Source: Deroplatys truncata
Lineage: Eukaryota; Arthropoda; Insecta; Mantodea; Mantidae
DNA length: 64,000 nucleotides
NCBI GenBank assembly: GCA_030765065.1
Contig: CM060975.1
Coordinates: 169,232,993 to 169,296,992 of the forward strand
Direction: 5' to 3'
Shown here piece after piece: positions 39,307-53,129 of this stretch. Both the position numbers and the translations under genes were made by a program. A model generated the notes under the pieces. That model was not told the DNA's origin. It saw only the letters and a program-made list of their open reading frames with translations, and did no database searches. Within the stretch, counting starts at the first letter, position 1. Every line of letters begins with the position of its first letter.

Positions 39307-39814
39307 AGGGATAGGTAACTCAGTGCATAAGTGTTTTACGGAACAGAATGCAATCGTGTATGTCGATTTCAAAAACATCCTACCCTGACACTGGGAGCTG
39401 CAGCAGCACTTTTAGCTGATTTTACAAACGTTTATTCTTTAGCAAACATCCACAAAAACTTTGAAAACGCCCCTGAAGGAACAACTTATCAGTGCATCCG
39501 TTGAAAAAACTATTTGCAAACAAAATGGCAGATCTACGCAGTGCGACCAATTGGATTTAAGCCGTCAGCCAACAAAAGTTCTTTGTACAGCCTTGTCAAA
39601 AAATGCTAGCTATTAGGTAGATAATTTCCCTTCTGTTACAAACTATAGCATATTTCAGTTCATACAGTAATTGAAATGACTGATGCAGTTTGTTTATTTG
39701 AGTTAAAACTACCAAAACGAGCTCCAAACACTGTATGAAGCTGCAAAAAGCATGTAAAGATTCTAGGTGAGGTCTGAGTTCTCAATTACTTATTCGTATA
39801 CGAGCCCCAGCTCG

Positions 39815-39895
39815 CAAGGTAGGATTGGCCAAATGGTATTACCATGGTTAATTTACCACTGTACCACTTCAGTTTGGGTTCAAATCCTTTGTGTT
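39815..39895 (+). repeat. tRNA-like SINE head
   Basis: TTGGCCAAATGGTATTACC resembles an A box and GGGTTCAAATCC is a good B box about 50 bases downstream. The acceptor stem does not close, so a functional tRNA is unlikely. Confidence 0.5.
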
Positions 39896-40179
39896 AAGTT
39901 CAAAATTTATATTACCTATTGCTTTATCTCTTTGGGCCTATAATTTGATATAATACAAACAACGTTTTTAAAACATTTTAAGTGGATACAAAATAGACAA
40001 TTTTGACAAGTGGATAATTTATGCTTCGTAGAAGGTATTTTATTGCGCTCGGTATTATGCTTGGTTCATTCAACTAAGTTTAAAACACTTCACACATGCT
40101 ATATGCACCTGCGTTAATGTTTGGCGTGAATAAACTCTCCATTTTCTACCGAGTATTTGAAACCTTTCTATGAGTCACG

Positions 40180-40915
40180 GCTGCTGTCATAACGTATACA
40201 AACGACGAGTATGTTGACATGCTGTTAATCCATGGAGAAATAAGGTGTAATACACTGTCAATAAAGCGCTTGTGTGAAGAACGGTTTGCAGGAAGAGGGC
40301 ACCTACTGCAGACACCTTACGAAGGGTTGAAAGACGTCTTCGTGAAACAGGATGATTTGGAAGAGCACCACCTGCTCGCGATGCTCCAGTAACCTCTGGA
40401 GGCAATGAAGCAGCTGTGCGAAACGCAATAGAAAACAATCCACATACAGTTCAAGGTTCATAGCACAAGGTCTGCAAATAAGTCTAAGTCGGTTCTTAGT
40501 AGTGCGCATATTGCACCGTAATAAATATTATCCATACCATCTATAACTACACCAGGCTCTCCACGGACGCGACTTATAAGCGCGAGTGATATGGAGCTCC
40601 ACCACACGTTGTTGTACGGAATCACTTACATAGAACATATCCGCAAAAATGGATTGGCCGAGGGGGCCCAATTGCATGGCCCCCTAAATCACCTGATATT
40701 TCACCCCACTGGATTTCTTTCTGTGGAATTGTTTAAAGGAGCGGGTCTACGGTCAAGATCCGCAAAGCCCAAATCATCTACGGGCATCCATATGTAAAGA
40801 ATGCAGGCAGACTACACCGCGCATGTTACACCATGCAAGAAGGTCTTTCCGGCAACATACCCAAAAGTGCATTGATGAAGGGGGTCGTCATTTTGAACAT
40901 TTACTTCGTTGATGA
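40180..40915 (+). pseudogene. IS630/Tc1-like (DDE_3) transposase relic
   Basis: EYVDMLLIHGEIRCN-like reading at 40,205-40,245 and the following CEERFAGRGH recall the N-terminal helix-turn-helix of a transposase group common in insect genomes. At about 40,650-40,910, in shifting frames, WPRGPNCMAP, a FTPLDFFLW-like motif (the third catalytic aspartate region) and the terminal CIDEGGRHFEHLLR are legible. The middle of the gene is deleted and many stops are present. It is an old, inactive fragment. Confidence 0.7.
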
Positions 40916-40919
40916 AATC

Positions 40920-43900
40920 CACGCTCTTTAACAATTTATTATGCTGTTTAACCGTGAACTTAGCACATTTACAACTGCTTTGTCAGTAGAAGAAGTAAAA
41001 CATAAAGTTTAAACATGAAAAAAATTGTTAGATTTAATAGCGTCGACATGCGCCCAAAAGAATGAAAGCTAACTACGTAACACATTTACAACACCAGATA
41101 TGGTACAGATTATTAGGGTAAACATGATCCACAATTATTATATGATTGTAATTCTCGTGCCTTTGGCTCACAAGAGAGCCTATAACAAAAATAAAGAAAT
41201 TAGTATACTAAAATACAGAAAATAAAACAAGGAGAAAGAAAAAAAAAGAACCAATACGATTTGATGTAAATATTAGATTGGAACCTCCGAAGCTAACTTT
41301 TGCTTCACCACATGTCGTAAGTTAACCCACTCGGCCAGAATCCATGCATTCTGCCCCGCTCTCCGAAAGAATATTCCTCTACCTCTTGCAAGTATTATAT
41401 TTCATGAAGAGCCGTCCTTTTTAAGCCTTTCGCAGCTCCTTGGCCATTCAGGCCTTTAAATCATTAATGGTGTTTGCGTATATACCGAATCAAAGGGCAA
41501 AGCTACAATAACAGTTGGCTTGCCAAAAGGGTCAATGTTTTCACATTAGACTACAAACTGCGGATTGCATAGATACGAATACCTAGGGGCAGCTGACTCA
41601 CCTGGTATAATATAGCACACTGAATGAAACAAATGTTAATGAAACCCGATACATAGTGCGGGCTACACTTATGCGGAGAGTATAGCTACATGTAACGTGT
41701 AACCACAAAGAAAAACCGAAAGTGTTTTCAAGCGCGGAGTTGTATCGTCTCAGGCTCTTATTCGTTCCTCCTGCAGTCACTGTTTTTAGTCGCTGGAGTA
41801 AGTACATGAAAAGGTCGAGAGTCAGCCATTGAGCCAGGCGAATGGAGGAACAATACAATATTGTGTGTCAGCTAAACCAGATCAATCACAAGATAGCTAA
41901 GTTTATTTCCATGCCGCTTTGTTTCATACAGTTTCAGTTAGATAAAGAGGGGATGGAATGTAGCATTGATTCATCTGCAGGATATGCAGTCAAGACAGGA
42001 GCCAAGAACGGGAGTTACAACAGCACTTGTTTCAAAAGTGACAACAGTTACCAGACATGGTGCCTGGAAAATGCAAAAAGTATGTAGTAGTATCGTAAAA
42101 GTAAGGAAATTATCTCAAAGAATAGGACGTACCTCGATACCACAGAGTACTTAGAGCATTTATTGTAGTTATCGAGTTAAGAAAAACCATTTGATTGCCA
42201 TCCTCCGGGTTGAGACAAAATAATGGATGAATTGTTGTGGTCAATAGCTGCAGTCTCCGACGGACTGTGGCGAGGTGAAGGTATTAGATACTTAATATTC
42301 GAAAAGCATGCAGAGGGAGAAACGTTTCTCATGCAGCTATTAATCTGTTATTTTTGTTGCTTTTATGGAGCTGAGTGTTTCGAATTGCAGCAGGCGAGTA
42401 AAGCGAGGGAAAGTTAAATGACAAAGGGAACGACGTGGATGATCTGCTATCTTTAAGTTACAGGGTATAACTAAGCTACCTGATAGTTTACACCTTGGAA
42501 AACCAAAGATAAGAGAATCGTTGATTAAAAATTATAACTAATTATATTATCATGTTAACCAGGTTAGCTACCCTTCAGGTTTATAAATTTGTGGAAAAAA
42601 ATGTATATTCTCCATGATTTTTGTCGTTTCTGAGGCTAATTAGTACAAGTAAACCTGAATGATAGTTGCTATTTTATTTTTTAACATTAAAATGCTTCCA
42701 TGCTTACGAGAATAACTATGAGCTGACGGATTTTCAATAAGATATAAAAGGAAAGTCTGCTTCAAGGACTTTTCATGCAATGTGGGACATTTCCATAATG
42801 ACGATTTCTTAACGAAAAGAAGAAAAAGAAACCAAAGCCCTGAGGATAAAAATTTACGCCAGTGTCCAAAGTAACTAAACGTGAGCTTCAGAATCCAACT
42901 TTTCGCCTGCAGTGAGATATTACCAATTGCCCTAAACGCCCTAAGAGACGTTATGAAACCAAATATTTCCAAAGACAACAGGCAAATGGAAAAAGTGATG
43001 GATAGAACCCAATTAAAGGTAAAAAGGCAGTTTTTTGGAGCGCAAAGGGTATCAATACAGTATGGTGTAACTCATAACTACTAGGGTACGAATATTTATG
43101 TTTTAGCTTATGTATGTTCTAATAAAAGTCAAACCAAGAAAATTTGGTTTCTTTTGGCTTACTTTCACATCAAACCTCAGTACGTTACCTCTGCAGTTCG
43201 TGTTACTTCGCAATTCTAATTTTTAAAGACATTATTTGAGCAACTCGGAAGAAAATGTCAATTGGAGATATTCTGTTCAACTTTAGTGAAATGTTTTAGT
43301 GGACCACTTAAAACAAAGATGAAGAACGTTGTTCTTATGGATTCGTTTCCAATAGGTACGTTGTTCATGCAAAAACATTCAGTTTATTCTCTCGGTTGCT
43401 TTTGTATTTTTCTTGTTCGCTGTGCATGCCTCGCTGCCATAAAGCAAACCTGGAGCAGTCATTTATTTATATAAGTATAGCCGTGCATCTTTTCCTGCTT
43501 TCTCTCCAGCTTTCTTTTAATATCATTGCTCACGTGTTCTGCATCACGCGCGTAGTATTTGACAATCAAATTTATCTAAAGCTCTTTATGTTTCAGTGCA
43601 ATGTGAAGAATTATTTGATGTTTTTTTTCTTACACAATGCACTATAACATACTTAGGAACTCAGAATTTGTAACCTAAAAAGATAATTTTTTTCAACAGT
43701 TGCTGAAAATGTTATAGGAAATTTGTATTGCAAAATATCGCTCGTGTCTCTTAATGAGCTTTGTAATGATTGGCTATAACAATTCTTCTCAAATATTCTA
43801 TAGATACATCGGAGACGAAACCTTCTACAGTATTTAATGAAAATACGATTTCAGAAGTATAACAATTACATCATCGGCTGCGCGCTTTCTTCTGTTTCGA

Positions 43901-45630
43901 TCCTCAAAAGTGACAGGACTTAGCACCGTCATCCTGTATTGGTAAATATCACTTATTTCGTCTGCTGATCAGTCTGAACCCTTTTGTATCTTTGCTGCAT
44001 TCTCTTCACCCTCGTATCAAAAAGAAAAATAGATGTTTAAATTGGAGGATGCTTCATTTTAGGAGTGATTATTCTCTCTCTTCTTTGAATTTGCCCAGAA
44101 TTATAAAGCGTAATCATAAATAGTTCTCCACATATTACAAAAAGGTTTAATATTCGTATTTAAAGTATAGCTGCTGTTATTTAGATGGTGTGGTATAACT
44201 GTGACTCAGTCCTTCTAATATAATTTTATACTAATCTTCTTCCTCAGAAACTGATGTCAAACATAGAAGCCGCATGAACAACTCGGTGTGTTTAGTCCTT
44301 TTGTTGCAGCATGCTAAGTGTGCGAAGGAATTTTTAGTACGCTAAGTGATTTCGTTATGTTCTTGAGCGGGCGCGGTAGTACCATTTTCGTTAATTTCTC
44401 TCAATAAGGAATAATATTTGCTTCTATCACTATAAGTAAGTATTTATCTCTTGTTGGTGAAATTCCTCAATCCTACGAGGTTTGGAAGTATCTTTAATTA
44501 TTTAATATTTAAAAAGCTTTAATATCATTTTGAAAGCCATTTTATTTCACTAATGTTTATACTACGTTTACTCACGTGTATATGATGTGAGGATACATCT
44601 ATAGGATACACCTTTATACTAGGAACCTGAAAGGTTTACTGTATGTCTTGAAAGCTACGGTTCGAAAAGAAAAGCTAAATAGTCCTACTTTGGGTAAACT
44701 AAATATTTTCAGGCTCAAAAATGAAAATATGTTATCTAGATATTAAAAATTAGTATTTTCAAATACTGGGTTCATACTTTCAGTTCCTTTCTCACATCAG
44801 CATTTAAATTAAGGATTTATTCATAAGTCTGTATTCATGTCAAAGTGCATATACATATTTTTCTGGCCTATGCCTGATATTTTTATGGGAATAGAGAAAA
44901 TTTAAAAAAATCAATATTTTTTTTTTCAAAATATCTTCCGTAATTCAATAAGTATAACTGGGGGACCAATTAAGATTTAGCAATGTACAAATAAGCGATT
45001 ACTTTCCACAAAAAATTAGTTCCCACCCTAAAAAAAAACCCTTCAAATTAGCAATTTTACCAATCCTACCTTAAGTGTAAAAGGCGGGATAAAAGTTACA
45101 ACGTTATTGCACTACCTCTAGGAATATTAAGAACAAAATTAGGGCATTATCATAACCTCATAATTCTTGAACAGTGCTAGACACAACACTATTTCTGTGT
45201 ATTTCTCTGGGAACCACTTTAGTCACACAGAAGCATTTAAGTTGTTACGGTGCACATCAAACAATTAAGTTATCTAGAAGCCTGCTAATTTTATTTAGCA
45301 ATCCCCAAGCTCCTCCATTAAAAAGGAATGCCTCACACTTCCGAAAGCCATTAAAGGAACTATTGTGTACATTAATGGCTAGTGTGCACCAGGATAATGC
45401 GATTGGGAAAAGTGCCAGAGTAGGTTTACTGCTCTTGTTAATGCTCCCAAAGAACCTAATGCATGTTTATACAAGAGAACAAAACACTGGAAGATGTGGA
45501 CATAAACTGCAGCTTGGGCGAGGTCCAAATCGTGTTTGTGCCTTACTTCAAGGTCATATCCGGTTTTGCAACAGGAAACTGGGCAAGATATGCACTTTTT
45601 GCTCTTTATTACGTTCTATTTATCCATTGC
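40920..45630. other. no gene seen
   Basis: AT-rich DNA. The longest frame, 45,174-45,653, starts at a non-ATG codon, has no recognisable domain and runs into a SINE. Nothing else can be supported. Confidence 0.45.
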
Positions 45631-46040
45631 CGAGCGATATGGTTCTGCTGTAAAGTAGAGGCTTGCATTCGGGAGGTCCCGGGTTCGATTCCCATCGATC
45701 ACCCAGGTGCACTAGGGTTTTTCGCGATTTTCCCTGTTCGGTGGGCGAACTCTGGGGTGGTTTCTTATCCCTTTCATTCAATTTGCTTTTCATTTTTCAG
45801 GTGTCCTAGATTTCGTAGCGTATGACGATGCGGGACAGATGGCGCGGATGTTTACTCAAAGAAAATAGTACTCTCCGTGGACTCTAAGGGGCTGCTTGTT
45901 CGACAGGTCGTCCATCACCTTCTCTAGACAGCTCCAGCAGTGGGATGGGTCTTAGAGCTTCGAACTGTTAGGACTTCCACACGCATCTGCAACCTGTAAC
46001 CTCCTGTGGTTTCTTCACTTCATCCTTTCCTGCGCGAGGT
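45630..46040 (+). repeat. tRNA-derived SINE family B with long 3' body
   Basis: The head GCCGAGCGATATGGTTC...GCATTCGGGAGGTCCCGGG with B box GGGTTCGATTCCC is followed by GTTTTTCGCGATTTTCCC. The body, from GTATGACGATGCGGGACAG to CTTCACTTCATCC, is shared with 13,470-13,735. At about 410 bp it is the most complete copy of the family in the window. Confidence 0.85.
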
Positions 46041-46164
46041 GTCCCCGCTGTTGTATAATCTATACCTATTTATTTGCTGCTAATATAATTTAACAACTGT
46101 TGAATGTTTATCTCTATGTTACAGTTGCCAAATTCGTAATTTACACAAATTCTTGCTTTCTTTC

Positions 46165-46345
46165 CTCATCGAGCGAGATGGCTCCACGATAACGCGTGAG
46201 ACTCGCATTCGGGAAGTTCGCGGCTCATACTCCGTCAGCACCATTCTACCTGAGTGGGTTTTTTTCAGGTTTACCTGTCATCATAATGGCAAATACCCAG
46301 TACGAATCCTAAACTTAAGCCTGGGACATTCCCTTTCCAAAATTC
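46165..46345 (+). repeat. tRNA-derived SINE family B, short copy
   Basis: GAGCGAGATGGCTCCACG, then GCGTGAGACTCGCATTCGGG, matches the family head. The B box is degraded (GCGGCTCATACTCC). The sequence is less similar after about 46,290. Confidence 0.75.
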
Positions 46346-46349
46346 CTTT

Positions 46350-49300
46350 CTCAAATATATCATTTCGTTGCATGCATCATTAGTGTCCACCACCTGTGGT
46401 ACCGTATGTATTAAGAACGGTCACACTACTCAAACCCTAAAATCGATTTCCATGCTGGATATTGTTTCTCGATTTAGCCCACCAAATCTTTATGCTTTGT
46501 TGTCAGTGGACATCTTCCGGTTATTGAAGGACTTTGAGTGCAAGCTGAACCGGCTTGTCTCTCACGGCTTCTTTTCGTGGTCACTGTTGCTATTGAATTT
46601 TGCTTTAGCGATTCGTGGTGTGGGGAACTGCGGTTGCATTGCCGTTTCAGATAAGGGTGTGTGTCTTTCTTTTTTTCTTTTAACTAGTATGCATAGTCTA
46701 CAATAGTTCTCAACCTATGGTAATTCAGGTGCTGCAGGATGGTACGTAAGCTTTTTAGCAAATACAACACATTAATATTTGTTTTGCAAACAACAAATAT
46801 TTGAATGCTCTAAAATTACGCAACTAAACTGGAATGATAGATTTATACATTGCATAAAAATTTTTGTGTGATGCTGTACAAAAATAAGCATCATCATGTA
46901 CACGGTTTAATCCATCGCTGAACTGTTCCGTTACAAAAATAATACAAATTTAAATTGGAAGTTTAATTTCAAATCTACAACAATGACAGAGCGTTAATTG
47001 AAATATACTCGATTGGAGAATAACGGGAAACATTTTTTGTTTAGCTGCGAGATGCATTTAGCTAAATAGTCAAATTTATATGCAGTTTGATCCAGGTTCC
47101 TTAGATGTACACCAGAAAATTTATAATCGGTAAATAAATCACTAGTACTGCTCTAAATGTGGCACTTCTTAATATGCTGCTTTGAATGCAATTGTACGCC
47201 AAGCAAAAGGTTGAGAGCTCCTGATCTAGAAAGCGGAAGAATTAGATAAACAATGTACATAGATGGCTTGGAATGCTCGTTCGAAACACTCAGCTGTTCG
47301 ATAAATCGGCGTCACTATGCGTGCTCCTACACAAATACGTTTATGCATAATTTAATTGGTTTAGATTAATATGATGTTTTAGAGGTTGCAGCAAGAGGGT
47401 TTTTATTGTTATTACCGCGATTTAACAGTTAATCCGTCAAAACGTATGAACTTTAGAAGCATATGTTTATAATATTTGAAGATCCTTAAACAATTGTAAA
47501 TAGTTCTAACATTAAAAATTACATGAATATAATGTATCTTAGAACTGATACAATCATACCATCGTAATTCAAATGTCTGCAACATCAGTGGCACTGCCAA
47601 TGTTCTACGGCTCGGCAAAATGGATTTTGACAAAAGAGCTTAAAAGATAGCCGAGAGATTCTGAAATAAAGCATTCGTTATCAGTAGCATGAATAGTAGT
47701 AACCTAGTAATAAGATAAGAAACATGTCAGAAAGAAGGAATAAACCAGCGCATAAGAGTTACCACATTAGATAGATGAACACCGCTTACTTAATACACAT
47801 CTTGATCCTTCGATGTCAGGTGCAGTCATTAATTCTAATCATACGTTCATACCAAACACTTGATGGTGACGTTGGCTAATGGCTAATCACATTATCATCA
47901 TTATTATCCTCATTGTTAATAGTCCATTTTTGGGGGGGACCTCACAAAAAATAAGTAACCGAACAAGCTTTTTGGCTGTGAAATAACCTACAATTTTGAT
48001 AATGATGTATACGAAATGAATCATATTAATGAAAGAATTAACAAATATTTTAAAAATAAATTAAATAAAGGTGATACTTTCATGTGAAAGTCTTACTCTA
48101 CCTACTTTCTTGTGAGGTTTTGACATTTAAAACTCTAGATGAAATAAGATCCAAACAGTTTCAGTTTAGAACAACGAACGAAGCGAATTATAAATTAGTT
48201 CGTATAAGACATTTAAATGTTTAAAATATAAACGGAAGGATGTTAATATGAACAAATAGATATTAAACTAATCCAATGATCAAATACAATCCCAAAATAG
48301 TCTTAAAATGCAAACTAGCCGGAAAAAGAAACCTATATAAACAAAGACAGACATGGTGGACCCTTCTTAGTTGAACGTAATATGCCTATAACGCTCAGTA
48401 CACGATAATGATGATCTAGCATCAAGAAAAGCATGTATAAATTAATCCTGTGTTCTTTCCATATCCCCCTCCTCTTCTCCCCTTTAGACTATACATCTGT
48501 GAAATTCTTAAAAGCTGCAATTCTAAAGATAACGTATCTGCGAAACCTCCAAAAATTCGTAACCTAAGAATTAACACTGCCACAGCTAAAACATTGGCTG
48601 TTTTGAGTTACATCTATTTCTTCCGTTCACGAAACGGTTCTTCACAAAAAATTTAAACTGCCATATCCTGAAACGTTTCTGGAAGATAACTGTAAGAGAT
48701 ATGTCAGTGTTGCAATTCAGAAAATTCTGTTAATATCACGAATCAAAGCAGCCTTCATATATACATAATTACCTAAAAACTGTGCTTGTTGAGATGTGGT
48801 AGTGCTGTTCTAGGAGTGCAAATTGTGAAGAATTACAAAAATATTTTTTCATAATAAGTAATATGAATTATGAGCTTTAATGTAGTTTTGCCACTTGGGC
48901 ACTTGAAGTACCAATTACTTGAGGCAATGGATGGACCTGTTCATGCTTATTAATAGACGCCCCCAAATATAAGCCTTATTTTCCTGTCACAGTTTTTCAG
49001 CATTTTTGCACATTTAAAATGCTCCACGCATGCATTTTGTACTAATTTACTTTAAAATGTTTGTCTGCCTCTAGAAAGTACATTGAAGAGAGTGATCATA
49101 GATAGATCCTACGATAACCATATACTTTTTTTTTTAAAATAATGCTCCAATTTTGAGAAATTCTTTATTAACTTTGGTAAAATCAAGAATTTTGGAATGT
49201 AAAAAACATTATAACTTCTCTGAAATAATTTGGGGTAATGTAAAAACTCTGACACGATAAATCTTTTTGCAAAGTCATTTACTGTAAAACCTTCATTTTT

Positions 49301-49990
49301 ACGTAAATATTTAAAAAAAATACATGATGCGGATAATTTTTATTGAAACAATGAATTTACATAACAGAAATTAATATTTAAATAACCATGAAGATCTAAT
49401 TTGAAGTATGGCAATAACATTATATTTTTGTATGTGATGATTACATAAGTTTCAACAAAATATCTTACATAAAATGGAATGTCTAAATTTAAAAGATGCA
49501 TTGCCTTAACCTACGACTATCAAACCTTGACCTATAAATGACAATGCAATATAACTGCCAATGCAAACTGCGATAGCCCTACAATGAACCGTTATTGAGA
49601 AATTAATTCATTAGCTTTATAGACAGAAATTGATTATTCTTCTGAAAATTCCCACTGCATATATCTGAGATAAAAGTTCATTTTATATTTTAAGAATAAT
49701 ACACACAATTTGATTTAAGAAAGAATCAAAGGAAGGAAAAAAGAAAGAATGAAAGAAAGATTACTAAACAGCAGTACAACCATTTTCTTCACTATTTCTA
49801 TTAAGTATCATAGAAAATATCAAACTCACGCTTTCAAATTAATCATTAATATTCTAGCAGTGAACATTTCAGCAAAATATTAAAAAAATAGTGATTTAAA
49901 AATCCAACCATCGCAAAGTGTTTATGCTCAAGTATTTAAATAGTCGTGATATACTTTAAATGTTTGAATTTTAAAACATTATTGGTTACA
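46350..49990. other. no gene seen
   Basis: AT-rich, including a very AT-rich part at about 48,900-49,960. No recognisable gene, tRNA or classified repeat. Confidence 0.45.
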
Positions 49991-49999
49991 ATCATATGA

Positions 50000-50800
50000 A
50001 TTTCTCTATCCACTATCGTATATAGCTTATAGAAAGTATTTATACAGCAACTTATTATTCTACTACTTTCTATTAACTGAGATACACGTTGACAGAAACA
50101 GTTTCACAATGCATTTCGTTGAGATACAAGGTAGATAAAAGAAACCGAAGCTGTAGCCAAATGTTTAAACGAAGGCTCTATATGATGGCATTGAAAATCC
50201 ATACGTTTTCCATGACGTCGCAAGAAACGAATTGTCAATACATAAACAAAATAACAAAGAATTGAAAATTTCAAGCAATAACTACGGATATATCGGAAAC
50301 AAAGTTGTCCTTAACAAAGTTATTAGAAATAAATAGATCTAATTTTCCTTATACCTTATACTTCCTTATGTCTCTTATGGGTTACCAATTATGCAAAAAC
50401 ATACCAAATTCATTTCGGATTAAGAAGACTTCAGAGGATTAACAAGATTTGGATTAGAAGAATTCAATATGTATATCTTCTCTGTCATTTAAGTATCTTA
50501 AATATACGAATGGTACTTTAGTCAAGATTGTTAGAACCATTTTTGAGAAAATAAAAAATAACGAAACATTTTCCATGCCAGGGTGGAGAAATTTTCTTGA
50601 AAATCGTATCGCCTCCTTAGAAAATTCTGACTTAAGTAGAAAGCTTGGAATTTATCTGACATTTAGTTTTTTTATTTATGCCTGTTCACAGACAGCATTT
50701 TTGGGGGGCCTCACATCATGTATTTGCATTGAAACCTCGACATCGCATTTTTTGATGGAATGAAATATTTCCTCTACTTACTGAAGGGGTAGAGAAATTA
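50000..50800 (-). repeat. dispersed repeat family R, near full-length copy
   Basis: It runs from TTTCTCTATCCACTATCG to GGGGTAGAGAAATTAAAAA, about 800 bp, with the family blocks in minus orientation (TTTTCTTGAAAATCGTATCG and GGAATTTATCTGACATTTAG among them). The frame at 50,575-50,763 is a repeat translation. Confidence 0.7.
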
Positions 50801-52300
50801 AAAATATGATATCTCATGCCCCAAAATTCTAAAATAAGAACACATCAAAAATACTTTTAAGGCCCTGATTTTAAAAGTGTTTAAAATGTCATTTAGCACC
50901 AAAGAGAGGCGCGATTTTTATTGATGAATGAATTGTCAAAATGGATTAAATAGGCACTGAGCCAAAACGATCGTGAAATTTTAAATATTTTAAACTACCA
51001 ATGTAATTTGTCGTATTAATATACAATTTAGATTACAGAATAAAATGATCCAATGTAAAGAACCTCCACGTAAAAACAGCAAAGTGTTCACCATAGTTTT
51101 AGACGACCAAACTTCTAAAGCATAGCACGTTTAGGAAAACTGTGGAGATACATATTTTAAATTACAAATGCAGTTTATTAACTATTTCAGAAAAACACTA
51201 ACTTTTTTCTTGTATAATGTATTGGAATAAATGGATAAGCAAGTATAAACGTAAGAATAAAGATAGCATAAATACAAAGGAAGAGTTTTGTGCTGCAACC
51301 ACGTAAGTATGTTAAATGAGAACAAAGAAAAGAAGTACAGTGGTATATTGAATTAGCCACCACGAGCACTTTTCTTTTTTCATGTTTTTATATCAGCTTT
51401 TTTTCCAGAAGAGTGGAGGAGGAAGGGAAGGAAGAGAATAGAAGAGGGGAAAATAGAGAAGAGAAGAAGAGAAAAGGAGAGAAGAAATTAAGAAATAAAG
51501 CAAAAATTCAATTTATTTCCTGGTATTTCTTTAGAAACGAAAGCGGAAAAGGAGAAAGGTTAACAGAGCTACACATTCTTTAAAGTCAGCTGCAGACAAG
51601 TAGCTTTCTAGACATGGGAATCCATGAAATAATAACTTCACAGACAATTGGCAAAAAAAAATAAATAAAACAGTGAACAATATGAAGTGATAAAAAGTAA
51701 AAACTATCCTAATTACACAGTACTAACAGGCCTCGAGGATGCCCGAGCTTATACGGTTCATCCAGTTCGTAGCTTTTGGAACAGCTGCTGACTAATTCGC
51801 ACGTAAGTTTTAGTTTTATCAACATGCAACATCATCTCATCATCTGTATTATCATTTGCAGAATTCCACAGTTAAATATAGCTGTAGTTCACAATAAGCT
51901 TCTATCGCAGATTTTGAATGTTTCTTCTAAGCTTGCATTACATAAATGAATTCATTAATTCGTAGAAAAAGTTAACATATAAACAGACATTAGTTACTAT
52001 GCACAGCAAACGATCTTTTTGAAATACAAGTTCTAACTGTCATCCCAGCAAACTCTCATGTTACACAACTGATGTTACACAAATAATAAAATCGTAGTAG
52101 AAATCGAATTGAAGTTATCTGTGTTGCGTGTCGTTTAGATTAAAGACGAGCATTAATGAAGAGAAGAAATTTAAATATAGACAGGACTTTTTGGCAACAG
52201 GATTATAGTTCAGTTATCGCCAATAAAGTATATAAATTAAAGAATAATAAATTCCAAGGTTAGCAAGCATCACTTGTCAAAAGTATGCATTTTCAGCTAT
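50800..52300. other. no gene seen; polypurine tract
   Basis: AT-rich sequence with a strongly purine-biased run (A and G only, with few interruptions) at about 51,407-51,500. No gene seen. Confidence 0.5.
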
Positions 52301-52312
52301 ATATGTTATAGA

Positions 52313-52608
52313 AATTGATATTGAGTTTTATTTATGGACACTCTTTAACTACTATGGTTCTTAGCGTCCCATTCCATATTGGGCGTGAAAGACCGGTAAT
52401 TTTGCTCAGAGGCCTTTTTATCAGGCTTGAGGTTCTTTTACGTGCCGTAAATCTACGGCACGGGACCACCGGCTTTACTTCCCTTCCGAAGGAAGCCATG
52501 CTAAGGATTTTTACGCCCGAAAAAAAATCCATCGCCCTCCGCCGGGTATGAACCCGCTACCTTGGGAACTAGAGGATAGCACGGTACCACTAGTTCACGG
52601 AGGACGAC
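52313..52608 (-). repeat. tRNA-derived SINE, family A copy 3
   Basis: This is the most complete family A copy. It has a tRNA-like head at the right (about 52,608-52,535 on the minus strand), the conserved body, and an AT-rich 3' end at 52,313-52,335. The 12-bp ATATGTTATAGA at 52,301-52,312 is repeated exactly at 52,609-52,620, so target-site duplication and element limits are exact. Confidence 0.95.
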
Positions 52609-53129
52609 ATATGTTATAGAGGCTAGACAAAAACTTAAATACTCACTAGTTGAGACCGGAACTTAGGTAGAATGCCTTTTTAAATGCGTCAAATTTATCT
52701 TCAATTTGAAACTGAATGTGTACGAATTATACCTTTGTGATTGGAATGATACAGTTTTATATTGCCTTTTTCTGCCTTTTTAAAAATAAAGGCCTATTTA
52801 ACGAAATAAATGTCTTTTGTTGCCTTTATTTCATTATTTATCTATCATTTATTAAACATTTCCTTCAGGTATATTTTATTTCAATAACCACTAGTCCGTG
52901 ACAATGAAAGTTAGTTTGCCGAATGTATATTATTGTCTTTAAGTTGCAGACAACATAAGCGTCCTTCATTCAGTTCATTATTTTGTTTGCAACAATGAGT
53001 ACTGCTGCGCAAATAAATGTATAGATAACAGAAAGCGTTTGAATTACCGCTTGTGTTTATTTTAAAAGGCAATAATGAGTGCGGGTCTAACTATGTTTTT
53101 TCTTCAGTTTTCATTGCGACGTTGTTGTA

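Noticed and set aside
45174..45653. 159-residue plus-strand frame
   Set aside because: Longest frame in the host part, but it starts at GTG, has no recognisable domain, overlaps a second frame, and runs into a SINE head.
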